A stretch of 64,000 nt of DNA from Marispirochaeta sp964554875. Lineage in GTDB: Bacteria > Spirochaetota > Spirochaetia > JC444 > Marispirochaetaceae. The notes beneath the pieces were generated by a model. The model was given only the letters and a program-made list of their open reading frames with translations. It did not search any database and was not told the origin of the DNA. Positions 43,045-51,455 of this stretch are shown piece after piece. The stretch's first letter is position 1; every line of letters starts with the position of its first letter. Made by a program: the position numbers and the translations under genes. Where the stretch lies: positions 1 through 64,000 of the forward strand of contig CAZKQJ010000006.1 in NCBI GenBank assembly GCA_964554875.1, in the 5' to 3' direction.

Positions 43045-44922
43045 ATGATTAATATCACCTTCATCGTGCCGTACGAATCCATGAAAAAGACTGTGGAAGA
43101 AATATTCCGTGAACATCCGGAGAGAGCTGCCATCAAACAGTCCATTGTAGCCAAAATGGTCGACGAAATTGAAGAGGATGATCTACTGCATGCAGATATA
43201 GTCATTGCCAGAGGATACTCCGCCAACCGCGTAAAGCGTGGTGATGTGCCCGTGCTCGATATAACTGTAACCGGATTCGATATAACCGTTGCATTGAACT
43301 CCTGCATTCGCCAATACTCTCCAAAAAAGATCGCTGTTGTCGGACCTCTGAATACAGTGTACGGAATTGAAGAGATCAGGAATGTTTTCTCCTGCGAGAT
43401 TGTTAGCTACCAGGTTGACGACCCTGAAAGACTGCGCGATACAATAAGGCAGGCCGTCCGGGAAGGAGTTGAAGCGGTCATCGCAGGAAGAACTGGAACA
43501 TCCATTTGTCGCGAAATGGGCATTAATAATGTCATGATCTTGAGTTGCCGCAAGACGGTCCTTCAGACCGTGGACGAAGCTATCCGCACAGTACGGCTTA
43601 TGCGCCGTGAGCGTGAACGAACGGATCGTTTCAAGGGTATTATGGATTACTCCTTTGAAGGAATACTCTCCGTAGACCGAAAAGGTTTTATAACAACTGC
43701 CAATAACCACGCAAAGAAGGTCTTTGACGGCCTGGACGATGAGGAGGCTCGAGTACAAGCTTCGGACTTATTTCCTCAACTTAATATTAAGGCAGTTTTG
43801 TCGGGAAAAAACAAAATCCTCGGGGAACTTGTTCACATAAAGAAAAACCTCTACACCGTTAACTGTGTTTCCGCCGGGGACGCCGGAGCCGTTGTAACTT
43901 TCTCAAACATCTCCAAAATCCAGGAAATTGAGGGACGAATCCGGTCCAAGCTACACAAGAAAGGACTGGTGGCAAAATATTATTTCAAGGATATAATCGG
44001 TTCTGAGCGAAGGATTCTGGAAACCGTCCGGACAGCAAAGAAATTCAGCCGGGTAGATTCAAACATTTTCATCTTCGGAGAAACCGGAACCGGTAAAGAG
44101 CTCTTCGCTCAGAGCATCCATAATGCCAGTGTGCGTAGAGGGCAGCCCTTTATAGCAATAAACTGTGCTGCTCTTTCAGAGGACCTGCTGGAGAGCGAAC
44201 TATTCGGATACGTGGATGGCGCATTTACCGGCGCATCCAAAGGTGGTAAAACAGGCTTATTCGAACTTGCTCATAAAGGAACAGTATTTCTGGATGAAAT
44301 TGGGGATATATCCCCGAAGCTGCAGAGCAGACTCTTGAGGGTCCTGCAGGAGAGAGAAATAATGCGTATCGGGCACGACAGAGTAATCCCCATCGACATC
44401 CGTATAATTTCAGCCTCCAATAAAAACCTGCGAAAGCTGGTAGACGAAGGTGTCTTTCGTGAAGATCTTTTTTATCGTCTTAATGTACTCAAACTGAATC
44501 TTCCTCCATTACGTGAACGCCCCAGGGACATTCTGGATCTCTGCGAACATTTCATCCAAATAAACAGGAGGAAAAACGGGAATAGTCTGACCTGTTTAAC
44601 TCCAGCCGCTGAGCACCTGATAACAAACTACAGCTGGCCGGGTAATGTCAGGGAGCTTTCCAACTTTTGTGAACGGCTCTGTGTTTTATCGGAGGATAGC
44701 GTAGCCGATATAGACGATGCGCAGGAATGTTTAGAAGCGGCAGTCCCCCTGGAAGAGCTGGAAAAAAAACAAGGGAATCTCTCATCTATAGTGCTGTTGA
44801 ATGAAAGAGATTGCATTTTACAGGCGCTTCAAACCAGCGTTAGCAAAAGGGAGGCCGCACGGCAACTGGGCATAGATCCAAGCACTCTCTGGCGGAAAAT
44901 GAAGAAGCACATGCTGAAATAG
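43045..44922 (+). CDS. PrpR-type sigma-54-dependent activator
   Basis: Regulator of 625 aa. Residues 1-190 form a PrpR N-terminal sensor domain. A PAS-like segment follows (IMDYSFEGILSVDRKGFITT), then a sigma-54 AAA+ domain with Walker A GETGTGKELFAQ, the sigma-54 contact loop GAFTGA, Walker B TVFLDEIGDISPKLQ and an arginine-finger region. A Fis-type helix-turn-helix closes it (SKREAARQLGIDPSTLWRKM). The flanking operons have -24/-12 promoters with a shared palindrome upstream, so this protein is their likely activator. The inducer should be the imported acid or an intermediate. It is divergent from the COG4091 operon. Confidence 0.93.
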   Translation: MINITFIVPYESMKKTVEEIFREHPERAAIKQSIVAKMVDEIEEDDLLHADIVIARGYSANRVKRGDVPVLDITVTGFDITVALNSCIRQYSPKKIAVVGPLNTVYGIEEIRNVFSCEIVSYQVDDPERLRDTIRQAVREGVEAVIAGRTGTSICREMGINNVMILSCRKTVLQTVDEAIRTVRLMRRERERTDRFKGIMDYSFEGILSVDRKGFITTANNHAKKVFDGLDDEEARVQASDLFPQLNIKAVLSGKNKILGELVHIKKNLYTVNCVSAGDAGAVVTFSNISKIQEIEGRIRSKLHKKGLVAKYYFKDIIGSERRILETVRTAKKFSRVDSNIFIFGETGTGKELFAQSIHNASVRRGQPFIAINCAALSEDLLESELFGYVDGAFTGASKGGKTGLFELAHKGTVFLDEIGDISPKLQSRLLRVLQEREIMRIGHDRVIPIDIRIISASNKNLRKLVDEGVFREDLFYRLNVLKLNLPPLRERPRDILDLCEHFIQINRRKNGNSLTCLTPAAEHLITNYSWPGNVRELSNFCERLCVLSEDSVADIDDAQECLEAAVPLEELEKKQGNLSSIVLLNERDCILQALQTSVSKREAARQLGIDPSTLWRKMKKHMLK

Positions 44923-45029
44923 CCTTACTCATATGTCAGATGCTGTTGTAACAGCTCAGAGAATACGACGTTATAGCCTATTCCAAGCTATCCTCTAATA
45001 TGCATACTTGTACATCCTGTAGTTTTTCC

Positions 45030-45914
45030 CTAATCCTCCGGCGCCAGCCTCAGCTGGTAGAGGGCAATCAAACCCAGAGCCAGAACCATCCCCAGGAGCT
45101 GCACGGGACCCAGAGGCTCTCCCAGAAGCAGGAAACCCCAGAGCATGGTCAGCATGGGCTGTATCAGCAGCAAGAGGCTTCCCCGGTGAGAGGGAAGCTG
45201 GGTTATGTTGGTTTTTATCAAAATCCATCCCATGCTCTGGGAGAGCAGGGCCATCAGGACCAGGAAGAGCTGACTCCGCCAGGAGGTAACGATAAAATCG
45301 ACCTGTTCAACAACAGCGCCGTAGGTACCCACAAAGGCGCCGGTCACCGCCATGAACACCGCCAGGGAGAGAATCTCGGGGTAACCCTTCCCGGCCTTCA
45401 TCTTCGCGAAGCGCAGGCCCAGCAGGTAACCGGAGTAGGCAATCCCCACGAGAATCCCGAGAAAGAATCCGATTCCCGGAGAGACCAGAACCTGGATGGT
45501 CGGGATGGTAAGAAAAAGGCCCAGAAATATAAAGGGAATGAGCAGCGGGAACCAGGGAGAGATGCGCTCCTTGAAAAAGAAAAAGCCGAAGATGGTCACA
45601 AAAATAACCTGGCTGTTGGCCATAATAGTGGCAGGCCCCGCGCCGATGTACAGAATGGTCTTGTGCCAGATTATCAGGTCCGCCGCAAGGGCAAGACCTC
45701 CCCAGAGGGCCGGAACCAACCAGCGCCAGGAGGCGCTCCGCAGTTCCCCCCGTACAAGAGCAACGCCGAAGAGAAAAATGGAGGAGTAAAAACAACGATA
45801 AAAGGCGCTGACCGTGGAGTCCACCGCCGCGAGCTTGACGAAAATCGCTGAAAAACTGATACATAGTACCCCGGACAGGAGCCCGACGTACTTTTTACTG
45901 GCGGTTGCCTGCAT
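45030..45914 (-). CDS. EamA/DMT-family permease
   Basis: Ten-helix drug/metabolite transporter of 294 aa with two EamA repeats. The start MQATASKKYVGLLSG at 45914 is preceded by AGGAAACAGGT; the frame opens at 46019, but the upstream extension overlaps a PIN-domain remnant and is not family-like. The second repeat includes FFFKERISPWFPLLIPFIFL, and the C terminus has LLGEPLGPVQLLGMVLALG. Substrate unknown. Its last 136 bp are duplicated at 34475-34610. Confidence 0.87.
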   Translation of the reverse strand: MQATASKKYVGLLSGVLCISFSAIFVKLAAVDSTVSAFYRCFYSSIFLFGVALVRGELRSASWRWLVPALWGGLALAADLIIWHKTILYIGAGPATIMANSQVIFVTIFGFFFFKERISPWFPLLIPFIFLGLFLTIPTIQVLVSPGIGFFLGILVGIAYSGYLLGLRFAKMKAGKGYPEILSLAVFMAVTGAFVGTYGAVVEQVDFIVTSWRSQLFLVLMALLSQSMGWILIKTNITQLPSHRGSLLLLIQPMLTMLWGFLLLGEPLGPVQLLGMVLALGLIALYQLRLAPED

Positions 45915-45937
45915 ACCTGTTTCCTGTATTTCCTGAT

Positions 45938-46126
45938 TTATTCCACAAACGGATTGATTATCCGTATACCCGAATAGAACTGCCCGGTGTTGAGATCCTC
46001 GGAATAGATTGCATCGCATTCAGCATATTCTGCGTTACTGACAATACACGCATCCCAGAAGTTTATACCATAGGTCTTCCGTATTTCCACTGCCCTTTTG
46101 GTCATTGAAGAGGATTGAAACTGCAC
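45938..46126 (-). pseudogene. C-terminal remnant of a PIN-domain toxin
   Basis: Sixty-two residues ending YGINFWDACIVSNAEYAECD and AIYSEDLNTGQFYSGIRIIN. These match the second half of VapC-type PIN proteins, including the last two conserved acidic positions. The N-terminal half, with the first catalytic Asp, is absent and no antitoxin gene lies upstream; the selD gene starts 47 bp away on the other strand. A non-functional leftover is likely. Confidence 0.75.
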
Positions 46127-46173
46127 CGAAAATACCTTACCCTGAGGGCTGAAAATAATCCAGAGGAGTTACG

Positions 46174-47223
46174 ATGTCGCTGAAGGAGATACGGCTAACA
46201 TCCATGACTGCCGCAGCCGGTTGAGCGGCCAAAAGGGGGGCTTCCTCCCTGGCGCAGGTGCTGCAGCCATTAGCCGGAATGTTCTCCGATGTGGAGAACG
46301 ACAACTTGATCATAGGACTCGAAATCAGTGACGATGCCGCCGTGTACCGTGTAGGCGACGATAAGGCGGCTATCCTTACGGTGGATTTCTTTACCCCCGT
46401 GGTGGACGATCCCTACAGCTATGGCGCCGTTGCGGCGGCAAATGCCATGAGCGACATCTACGCCATGGGAGGCGAGGTCGCGGTGGCCCTGAATATCTGC
46501 GCTTTTCCTGCAGAGCTGGACGAAAGTATAATCACCGAAATCATGCGGGGAGGCGCGGAAAAGATCAAAGAGGCCGGCGGAATCCTGGCAGGGGGCCATA
46601 CCGTGGACGACCGGGAACCCAAGTACGGGCTGTCGGTCATGGGCTTTGCCCATCCGGATTCTATTATGACCAAAGGCGGGGCACGCCCCGGGGACAAGCT
46701 GATCCTTACCAAAGCCCTTGGTTCGGGCATTATTACCACAGCGGCGAAAAGTCAGAAGGCCGAAGCCCCCCACATCGAAGAAGCGGTCCGCAGCATGATG
46801 GAACTGAATAAAAACGCCGCGAAAATTCTGGTGGACCATGAAATAAAGGGCTGTACCGATATTACCGGTTTCGCCCTGCTGGGCCACGCCTTCGAAATAG
46901 CGGAAAAGAGCAAGGTGGGAATGAAGATATCCGCCTCTTCCCTGCCCTTTCTGGAGGGCTCCATGGAATACGCCGACGAATGGCTCTTTCCCGGGGGAAC
47001 CGGAAAGAACAAACGGGCCTATGAAGAGCACATCAGTTTTGCGGCTTCAATAGAAGAAGAGATGCGCCACCTCATGTTCACACCGGAAACCTCCGGCGGT
47101 CTGCTGGCGGCGATCCCCTCCGAAAAGATACAGGAGGTCCTAGCCGCCTTTGAAGCGTCCGGAACCTTCTACAGGGAAATCGGAGAAGTCGTGGAAGGCT
47201 CAGGAATCAAAGTTACCCCGTAG
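46174..47223 (+). CDS. selD: Selenide, water dikinase, predicted selenoprotein
   Basis: SelD makes selenophosphate from selenide and ATP for selenocysteine synthesis. The apparent ORF starts at 46258, but the family N terminus lies upstream in the same frame: ATG at 46174 after GAGGAGTT, MSLKEIRLTSMTAAAG, then TGA (46222-46224), then AAKRGASSLAQVL. The UGA is codon 17, the position of the catalytic Cys17 of E. coli SelD. A hairpin directly after it could be the SECIS. The rest is intact: ISDDAAVYR, VVDDPYSYGAVAAANAMSD, AGGHTVDDREPKYG and TPETSGGLL. Full length 349 codons. It ends 9 bp from the convergent selB. Confidence 0.93.
46228..46253 (+). promoter_or_regulatory. Candidate SECIS of selD
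   Basis: Starting 3 nt after the UGA: GCC, three unpaired A, then AGGGGGG pairs with CCTCCCT (one G-U) around the loop CTT, and GGC closes the lower stem. Position and size suit a bacterial SECIS. Confidence 0.6.
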
Positions 47224-47232
47224 GCCGGGGCT

Positions 47233-49029
47233 TCAGCACACAACCCGACTGTCACCGTCGCGTTTTACCAGGCCTTTTTCTTCCATCTTGTTTAAAAAGG
47301 GAATCATGTATCTCCGGGTAAGACCGGTCTTTTCCTTTGCCTCGGGGATGGAGAAGGATGTTCCCGCATCGAGCCCTTCGAGTATAACCCGGGCCAGGGC
47401 GTCGAAGCTCTCCCTGCTGAAGTAGATATCCCCCTCCAGGGCCACGACCTTCTCCATACGCGCCAGGTTGCGCAGTTCCGATCGTGCGCCGGGCTCCGGT
47501 ATCTCCTTCAGCTGCAGTCCCGCATTTTTCTGTTTCTCCAGCATATTCATGATCTTTTTTGCCAGGGGAGACAGGCCGTAGTCCCCGCCCAGCTGTTCCG
47601 GGGATATCAGTATCCGATCCTTCTGTACAATTCTGTAGGTGGTCAATCCACGGTCGATAAGATATTCCTTGATCTCCAGCGGAATATCCCCGGATTGAAG
47701 GTACTCCGCCTTTCCTACTCCGCCGGGTTTCGAGCAGAGACGGTTCAGCCTGTCGGCCTCCTTCAGGAGAAAATCTTCCAGAACCACGGTGTTCTGAACT
47801 TCCCGTGTTTTCAGGGACTGGGCTGCTGCAAACTGCTTTATCGTCCGCTTTACTGCCTTGGATGTATAGGTAAACCAGCCCTGCAGCATAAAGCGCAGCA
47901 CAGCCTCGTCGCTTATGGCCTCCGGGGCGGGATAGTCCTTGAGAATTTCGGCAAGGCGGATTCTGAAATGCCGGTCCGTCTCTCCCGCCCAGATAAAACG
48001 GCCCTTTCCCAGAATGTGATAGCCCCCCTGCTGGATGAACAGACAGGGATCGAAACTGGCGACCGGGATCTTTTCATTCAGCACAATCCTGGCAAAACCT
48101 TCCGCTTTCAAAAAATGAATGCTGCCGATGTAGTGGCCCGTTCCGCTGGCTATCTCAAGCTCCATGTGGTTCCGAATGGCCCTGCGGCTTTCATCCAGGG
48201 CCTCCCACTGAATAATGAACTCCCTCTCACACCTGAAGTCGGCAGGATTTCTGGCGGCAACACAACCCCGGGAGACCTCCTCCTTTTTTATGCCCTGAAG
48301 GTTGCAGGCAATCCGGGATACAGGGCATGCCGTTTTCAGGGAGCTGTAATAGGACTGAATCCCTCGTATTTTCGCCGTTAGACCTGCGGGCAGAATGCTG
48401 ATCTCATCCCCTTCAGAGAGCTCGCCCCCCGCCAGAGACCCGGTTATGACAGTGCCCGATCCTTTTATTGTAAATACCCGGTCCACGTGAAAAAACGCGG
48501 AGCCTCCCGTTTTGGACGCGGGCATCCTGCGGAGAATCTCCACGACCGCACCGCGCAGGGTATCGATACCTTCGCCGGTAATGGAGGATACGGGAATTAT
48601 GCTGATCTCTTTCCTGAAGATGCGGGTCAGATTTTCCTGAACCAGCTCGGACACCAGCTCGCGGAACTCATCGTCAATCGTATCGACCTTGGTAAGGGCG
48701 CAGACGACCTCCTGTATGCCCATGGCTTCGAGCACCCGGGCGTGGTCTTCGGTCTGCTGCATCCAGCCCTCGTTCCCGGCAACCACCAGAACGGCGCAGG
48801 AGAGGCTCCAGGCACCGGCCACCATGTTTCGGATAAAACGTTCGTGCCCGGGAACGTCGATGACCCCCACCGCCTCTCCTTCGGGAGTCTCGAAATGGGC
48901 GAATCCCAGGTCTATGGTCATTCCCCGCTTTTTTTCCTCCGGCAGTCTGTCGGCGTTGATTCCCGTAAGGGCCTGAATAAGTGCCGTCTTGCCGTGATCC
49001 ACATGTCCGGCGGTTCCTATTATGTGCAC
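47233..49029 (-). CDS. selB: Selenocysteine-specific elongation factor
   Basis: SelB of 598 aa delivers Sec-tRNA to UGA codons marked by a SECIS. The GTPase domain starts MHIIGTAGHVDHGKTALIQA, followed by RGMTIDLGF, DVPGHERFIRNM and a TKVD nucleotide-specificity motif. The C-terminal third consists of winged-helix repeats that bind the SECIS hairpin. The start lies 3 nt after the selA stop, so the two are cotranscribed with tRNA-Sec upstream. Confidence 0.95.
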   Translation of the reverse strand: MHIIGTAGHVDHGKTALIQALTGINADRLPEEKKRGMTIDLGFAHFETPEGEAVGVIDVPGHERFIRNMVAGAWSLSCAVLVVAGNEGWMQQTEDHARVLEAMGIQEVVCALTKVDTIDDEFRELVSELVQENLTRIFRKEISIIPVSSITGEGIDTLRGAVVEILRRMPASKTGGSAFFHVDRVFTIKGSGTVITGSLAGGELSEGDEISILPAGLTAKIRGIQSYYSSLKTACPVSRIACNLQGIKKEEVSRGCVAARNPADFRCEREFIIQWEALDESRRAIRNHMELEIASGTGHYIGSIHFLKAEGFARIVLNEKIPVASFDPCLFIQQGGYHILGKGRFIWAGETDRHFRIRLAEILKDYPAPEAISDEAVLRFMLQGWFTYTSKAVKRTIKQFAAAQSLKTREVQNTVVLEDFLLKEADRLNRLCSKPGGVGKAEYLQSGDIPLEIKEYLIDRGLTTYRIVQKDRILISPEQLGGDYGLSPLAKKIMNMLEKQKNAGLQLKEIPEPGARSELRNLARMEKVVALEGDIYFSRESFDALARVILEGLDAGTSFSIPEAKEKTGLTRRYMIPFLNKMEEKGLVKRDGDSRVVC

Positions 49030-49032
49030 GGA

Positions 49033-50379
49033 CTATCCTCCCAGTAGGTTCTGCAGCTCCGCTCGGATTCGGGGAATATCCTCCGGCAGAATAGTTGCCA
49101 GGTTCAGCTGGACCTTATCTTCGGAGATTATCCCGATGATGGGGGGATCGGCATTCCGCAGGGCCCTGAGAATTGTGTCCACCTTCCGTCCGATATTGAT
49201 CTGTACCGACAGGGATGGAAAGCTCTCATCCGGAGCCGAACCCCCTCCGCTTGTAAGGCTGGATTCAACGATGGAGGCTTTGCTCCGGTCGATGCCCTGC
49301 AGGATTTTCCTTCCCCGGCGCTTCAGTTCCCTCATGCTCAGAGCCAGCGTCTCGGTAACCATGCTGCTCCGTCCGTTCAGACGCCGAACCAGGCCGGCCT
49401 CCAGGAGGGAGTAGACCGCCTTCCCCGGGCGGAAGACCCGCATCAGGGGATGCCGCTCCAGCCTCGCGATCAACTCCTTCTTTCCCACAATAATCCCCGC
49501 CTGGGGGCCTCCCAGGACCTTGTCGCCGGAAAAGCAGACCAGATCGGCGCCGTCATGCAGATGGGTCCGGACGGATATTTCACCGGGCAGGGCTTCGTCT
49601 ATGACCCCGGACCCCTGGTCTACACAGAGAAGGACTTTTTCCGGTTTTATCCGTGCAAGCTCACGGACCGGCGGGGAGTCGGTGAACCCGCGGATGGCAA
49701 AATTGGAACGATGGACCGACAGGATCATGGCGGTCTCGTCGGAAAAGGCCGAGAGGTAATCCTCCCGGTCACTTATATTCGTGGTACCGATCTCCACCAG
49801 ACGGGCGCCGGACTGCTTAAGAATCTCCGGTATCCTGAATCCTCCCCCGATCTGCACCTGCTCTCCCCGGTTTACAATGACCTCCCGGTCCCGGGCAAAG
49901 GTCTGCAGGATAAGAAAAACCGCCGCAGCGTTATTGTTTACGATTAAGGCGTCCTCCGACCCCACCAGCCGTGAAACCAGCAGAGGGATCAGCCCCTTTC
50001 TTTTACCCCGCTTGCCGCTTTTCAGGTCGAATTCAAGATTGGAGTACGAGCAGTTGATCTCCTCCGCTTCCCGCCAGACTTCCCGCAGAATGGGAGCCCG
50101 TCCCATATTGGTGTGGATGATGATTCCGGTGGCGTTGATCACCTTCTGCAGTTTATCCTTCCCGGTCTCTCTGCATTCGGCAAGAAGCCTCTCCAGGATT
50201 TCAGAAAAAGGGGGAACCTCGCTGTTCTCCTGCAGTACCGAACGCCGGATTCCGTCCACAAGGCTTCGGGCAATCTCTGCTACCACAGGCCTCCCAAGGG
50301 CATCAATATACTTTTCTACCCCGGGGTTCTGCAGGAGTATTTCGATCTGGGGGAGTGCTGCAAGCTGATGTTTTTCCAT
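49033..50379 (-). CDS. selA: L-seryl-tRNA(Sec) selenium transferase
   Basis: PLP enzyme of 448 aa that converts Ser-tRNA(Sec) to Sec-tRNA(Sec) with selenophosphate. The PLP lysine is in FSGDKVLGGPQAGIIVG, and INATGIIIHTNMGRAP is the family signature. The N terminus (LAALPQIEILLQNPGVEKYI) matches SelA, supporting this start. The ATG lies only 9 nt beyond the mature 3' end of tRNA-Sec and has no Shine-Dalgarno sequence in that gap, so initiation may be leaderless-like or may depend on unprocessed transcript. Confidence 0.95.
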   Translation of the reverse strand: MEKHQLAALPQIEILLQNPGVEKYIDALGRPVVAEIARSLVDGIRRSVLQENSEVPPFSEILERLLAECRETGKDKLQKVINATGIIIHTNMGRAPILREVWREAEEINCSYSNLEFDLKSGKRGKRKGLIPLLVSRLVGSEDALIVNNNAAAVFLILQTFARDREVIVNRGEQVQIGGGFRIPEILKQSGARLVEIGTTNISDREDYLSAFSDETAMILSVHRSNFAIRGFTDSPPVRELARIKPEKVLLCVDQGSGVIDEALPGEISVRTHLHDGADLVCFSGDKVLGGPQAGIIVGKKELIARLERHPLMRVFRPGKAVYSLLEAGLVRRLNGRSSMVTETLALSMRELKRRGRKILQGIDRSKASIVESSLTSGGGSAPDESFPSLSVQINIGRKVDTILRALRNADPPIIGIISEDKVQLNLATILPEDIPRIRAELQNLLGG

Positions 50380-50388
50380 AGTTTTTTA

Positions 50389-50476
50389 CGGAAGAGGGAG
50401 GAATCGAACCTCCCGACGCTTCTACACGCCCAACGGTTTTGAAGACCGCGAGGACCACCAGATCCTATCAACTTCC
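50389..50476 (-). tRNA. selC: tRNA-Sec (anticodon UCA)
   Basis: On the minus strand, GGAAGTTG opens the acceptor stem and CTCTTCC plus a G discriminator closes it. The anticodon stem CGGT/ACCG encloses CTTCAAA, giving anticodon TCA. A long variable arm and the T arm GGAGG-TTCGATT-CCTCC follow. CCA is not encoded. As read, acceptor positions 6 and 7 (T-T, T-C) do not pair, which is unusual. It is headed by a consensus promoter and followed 9 nt later by selA. Confidence 0.93.
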
Positions 50477-50482
50477 GATGCG

Positions 50483-50511
50483 ATTTTAGTAAGTCCCCAG
50501 TATGCTGTCAA
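50483..50511 (-). promoter_or_regulatory. Promoter of tRNA-Sec-selA-selB
   Basis: On the minus strand, TTGACA (50511-50506), a 17-bp spacer and TAAAAT (50488-50483). These are the same hexamers and spacing as the tRNA-Leu promoter. It is the only evident promoter before selA. Confidence 0.85.
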
Positions 50512-50540
50512 GAAACTAATAATTATTCTCAAGAAATTCC

Positions 50541-50568
50541 TTGCGTTATTATTAAGAATGATTACAAT
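50541..50568 (+). promoter_or_regulatory. Possible promoter of selenoprotein peroxiredoxin
   Basis: TTGCGT, 16 bp, TACAAT on the plus strand, about 75 nt before the start codon. AT-rich partial palindromes around 50516-50530 and 50547-50570 could be Fur/PerR-type operators, but the match is weak. Confidence 0.4.
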
Positions 50569-50644
50569 ATAGCTAGAACAAAACTTAGTTCTTGCCTCTC
50601 TGTTCCGGGCATTCCGGCGCAGGAGCAAGAGGGAGGAGGCAGAA

Positions 50645-51367
50645 ATGCCTGAAGAATTCAAACCGGGTTGTCAGCGACCGAAGAGCGGACCCGTCGGCGG
50701 AGAACCCGCAAAAGCGGCCTCCGGCGAACAGACAGTACAGGAGGAAAAAAAGCCTATGATCAAAGTTGGACAGAAGGCGCCTGACTTTTCAGCCGCCGCG
50801 TACCACAAAGGCAAGTTCATCGAGGTAAAGCTCTCCGAGTACATCGGAAAGTGGGTCGTCCTGTGTTTTTACCCAGGCGACTTTACCTTTGTTTGAGCAA
50901 CAGAAATTTCGGCGGTCGCCGAAAAGCATGCTGAGTTCGAGAAACTCGGCGTAACTGTCCTCTCCATGAGCGTGGACAGTATCTATGTTCATAAAATGTG
51001 GAATGATCATGAACTTTCAAAAATGGTAGAAGGCGGCGTACCCTTCCCCATGCTTTCCGACGGAGGCGGGGCAATAGGTACTGCCTATGGAGTCTACGAC
51101 GATGCTGCCGGAGTAAACACCCGCGGCCGCTTCCTGATCGATCCCGACGGCAATATCCAGGGCTTTGAAGTCCTTACTCCCCCGGTAGGTCGGAACGTTT
51201 CGGAAACCCTGCGGCAGATCCAGGCCTTCCAACTGGTACGGGAAAAGAAAGGGACCGAGGCTACCCCATCGGGATGGAAACCCGGAAAGAAAACCCTTAA
51301 ACCCTCTCCCGACCTTGTAGGCAATGTCTGGAAGGAGTGGAAACCCGGCATGGCTTTTGACGAATAG
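50645..51367 (+). CDS. Selenoprotein peroxiredoxin (Sec in place of peroxidatic Cys)
   Basis: AhpC/TSA-type peroxiredoxin of 240 codons containing an in-frame TGA at 50894-50896 (codon 84). The sequence around it, CFYPGDFTFV-U-ATEISAV, matches the peroxidatic motif FTFVC(P/A)TE, so Sec replaces the catalytic Cys that reduces peroxides. The frame continues as a complete family member: VLSMSVDSIYVHKMWND, GVPFPMLSDGGGAIG, NTRGRFLIDPDG and TPPVGRNVSETLRQIQAF. GGAGGAGG precedes the ATG at 50645; a second possible start is 50756. A GGTC-loop hairpin follows the UGA. It is divergent from the tRNA-Sec operon. Confidence 0.94.
50907..50924 (+). promoter_or_regulatory. Candidate SECIS of the peroxiredoxin
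   Basis: TTTCGGC pairs perfectly with GCCGAAA around a GGTC loop, starting 11 nt after the UGA. The GGUC apical sequence recalls the SelB-binding loop of E. coli fdhF. Confidence 0.75.
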
Positions 51368-51455
51368 GTCAAAGGTCAGTTAGAAAACCTGAACACCGCC
51401 GGAGCATGGGGATTAATCTTCAGCCCCGGCGGTTTTTTCGTGTATACTTATCGTT

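Noticed and set aside
44941..44956. GCTGTT-GT-AACAGC palindrome after the activator gene as a terminator
   Set aside because: No T tract follows and the stem is short; the role is undetermined.
45000..45851. Long plus-strand frame opposite the EamA gene
   Set aside because: It is the antisense shadow of a clear ten-helix transporter, and its sequence is low-complexity, polar and unlike known proteins.
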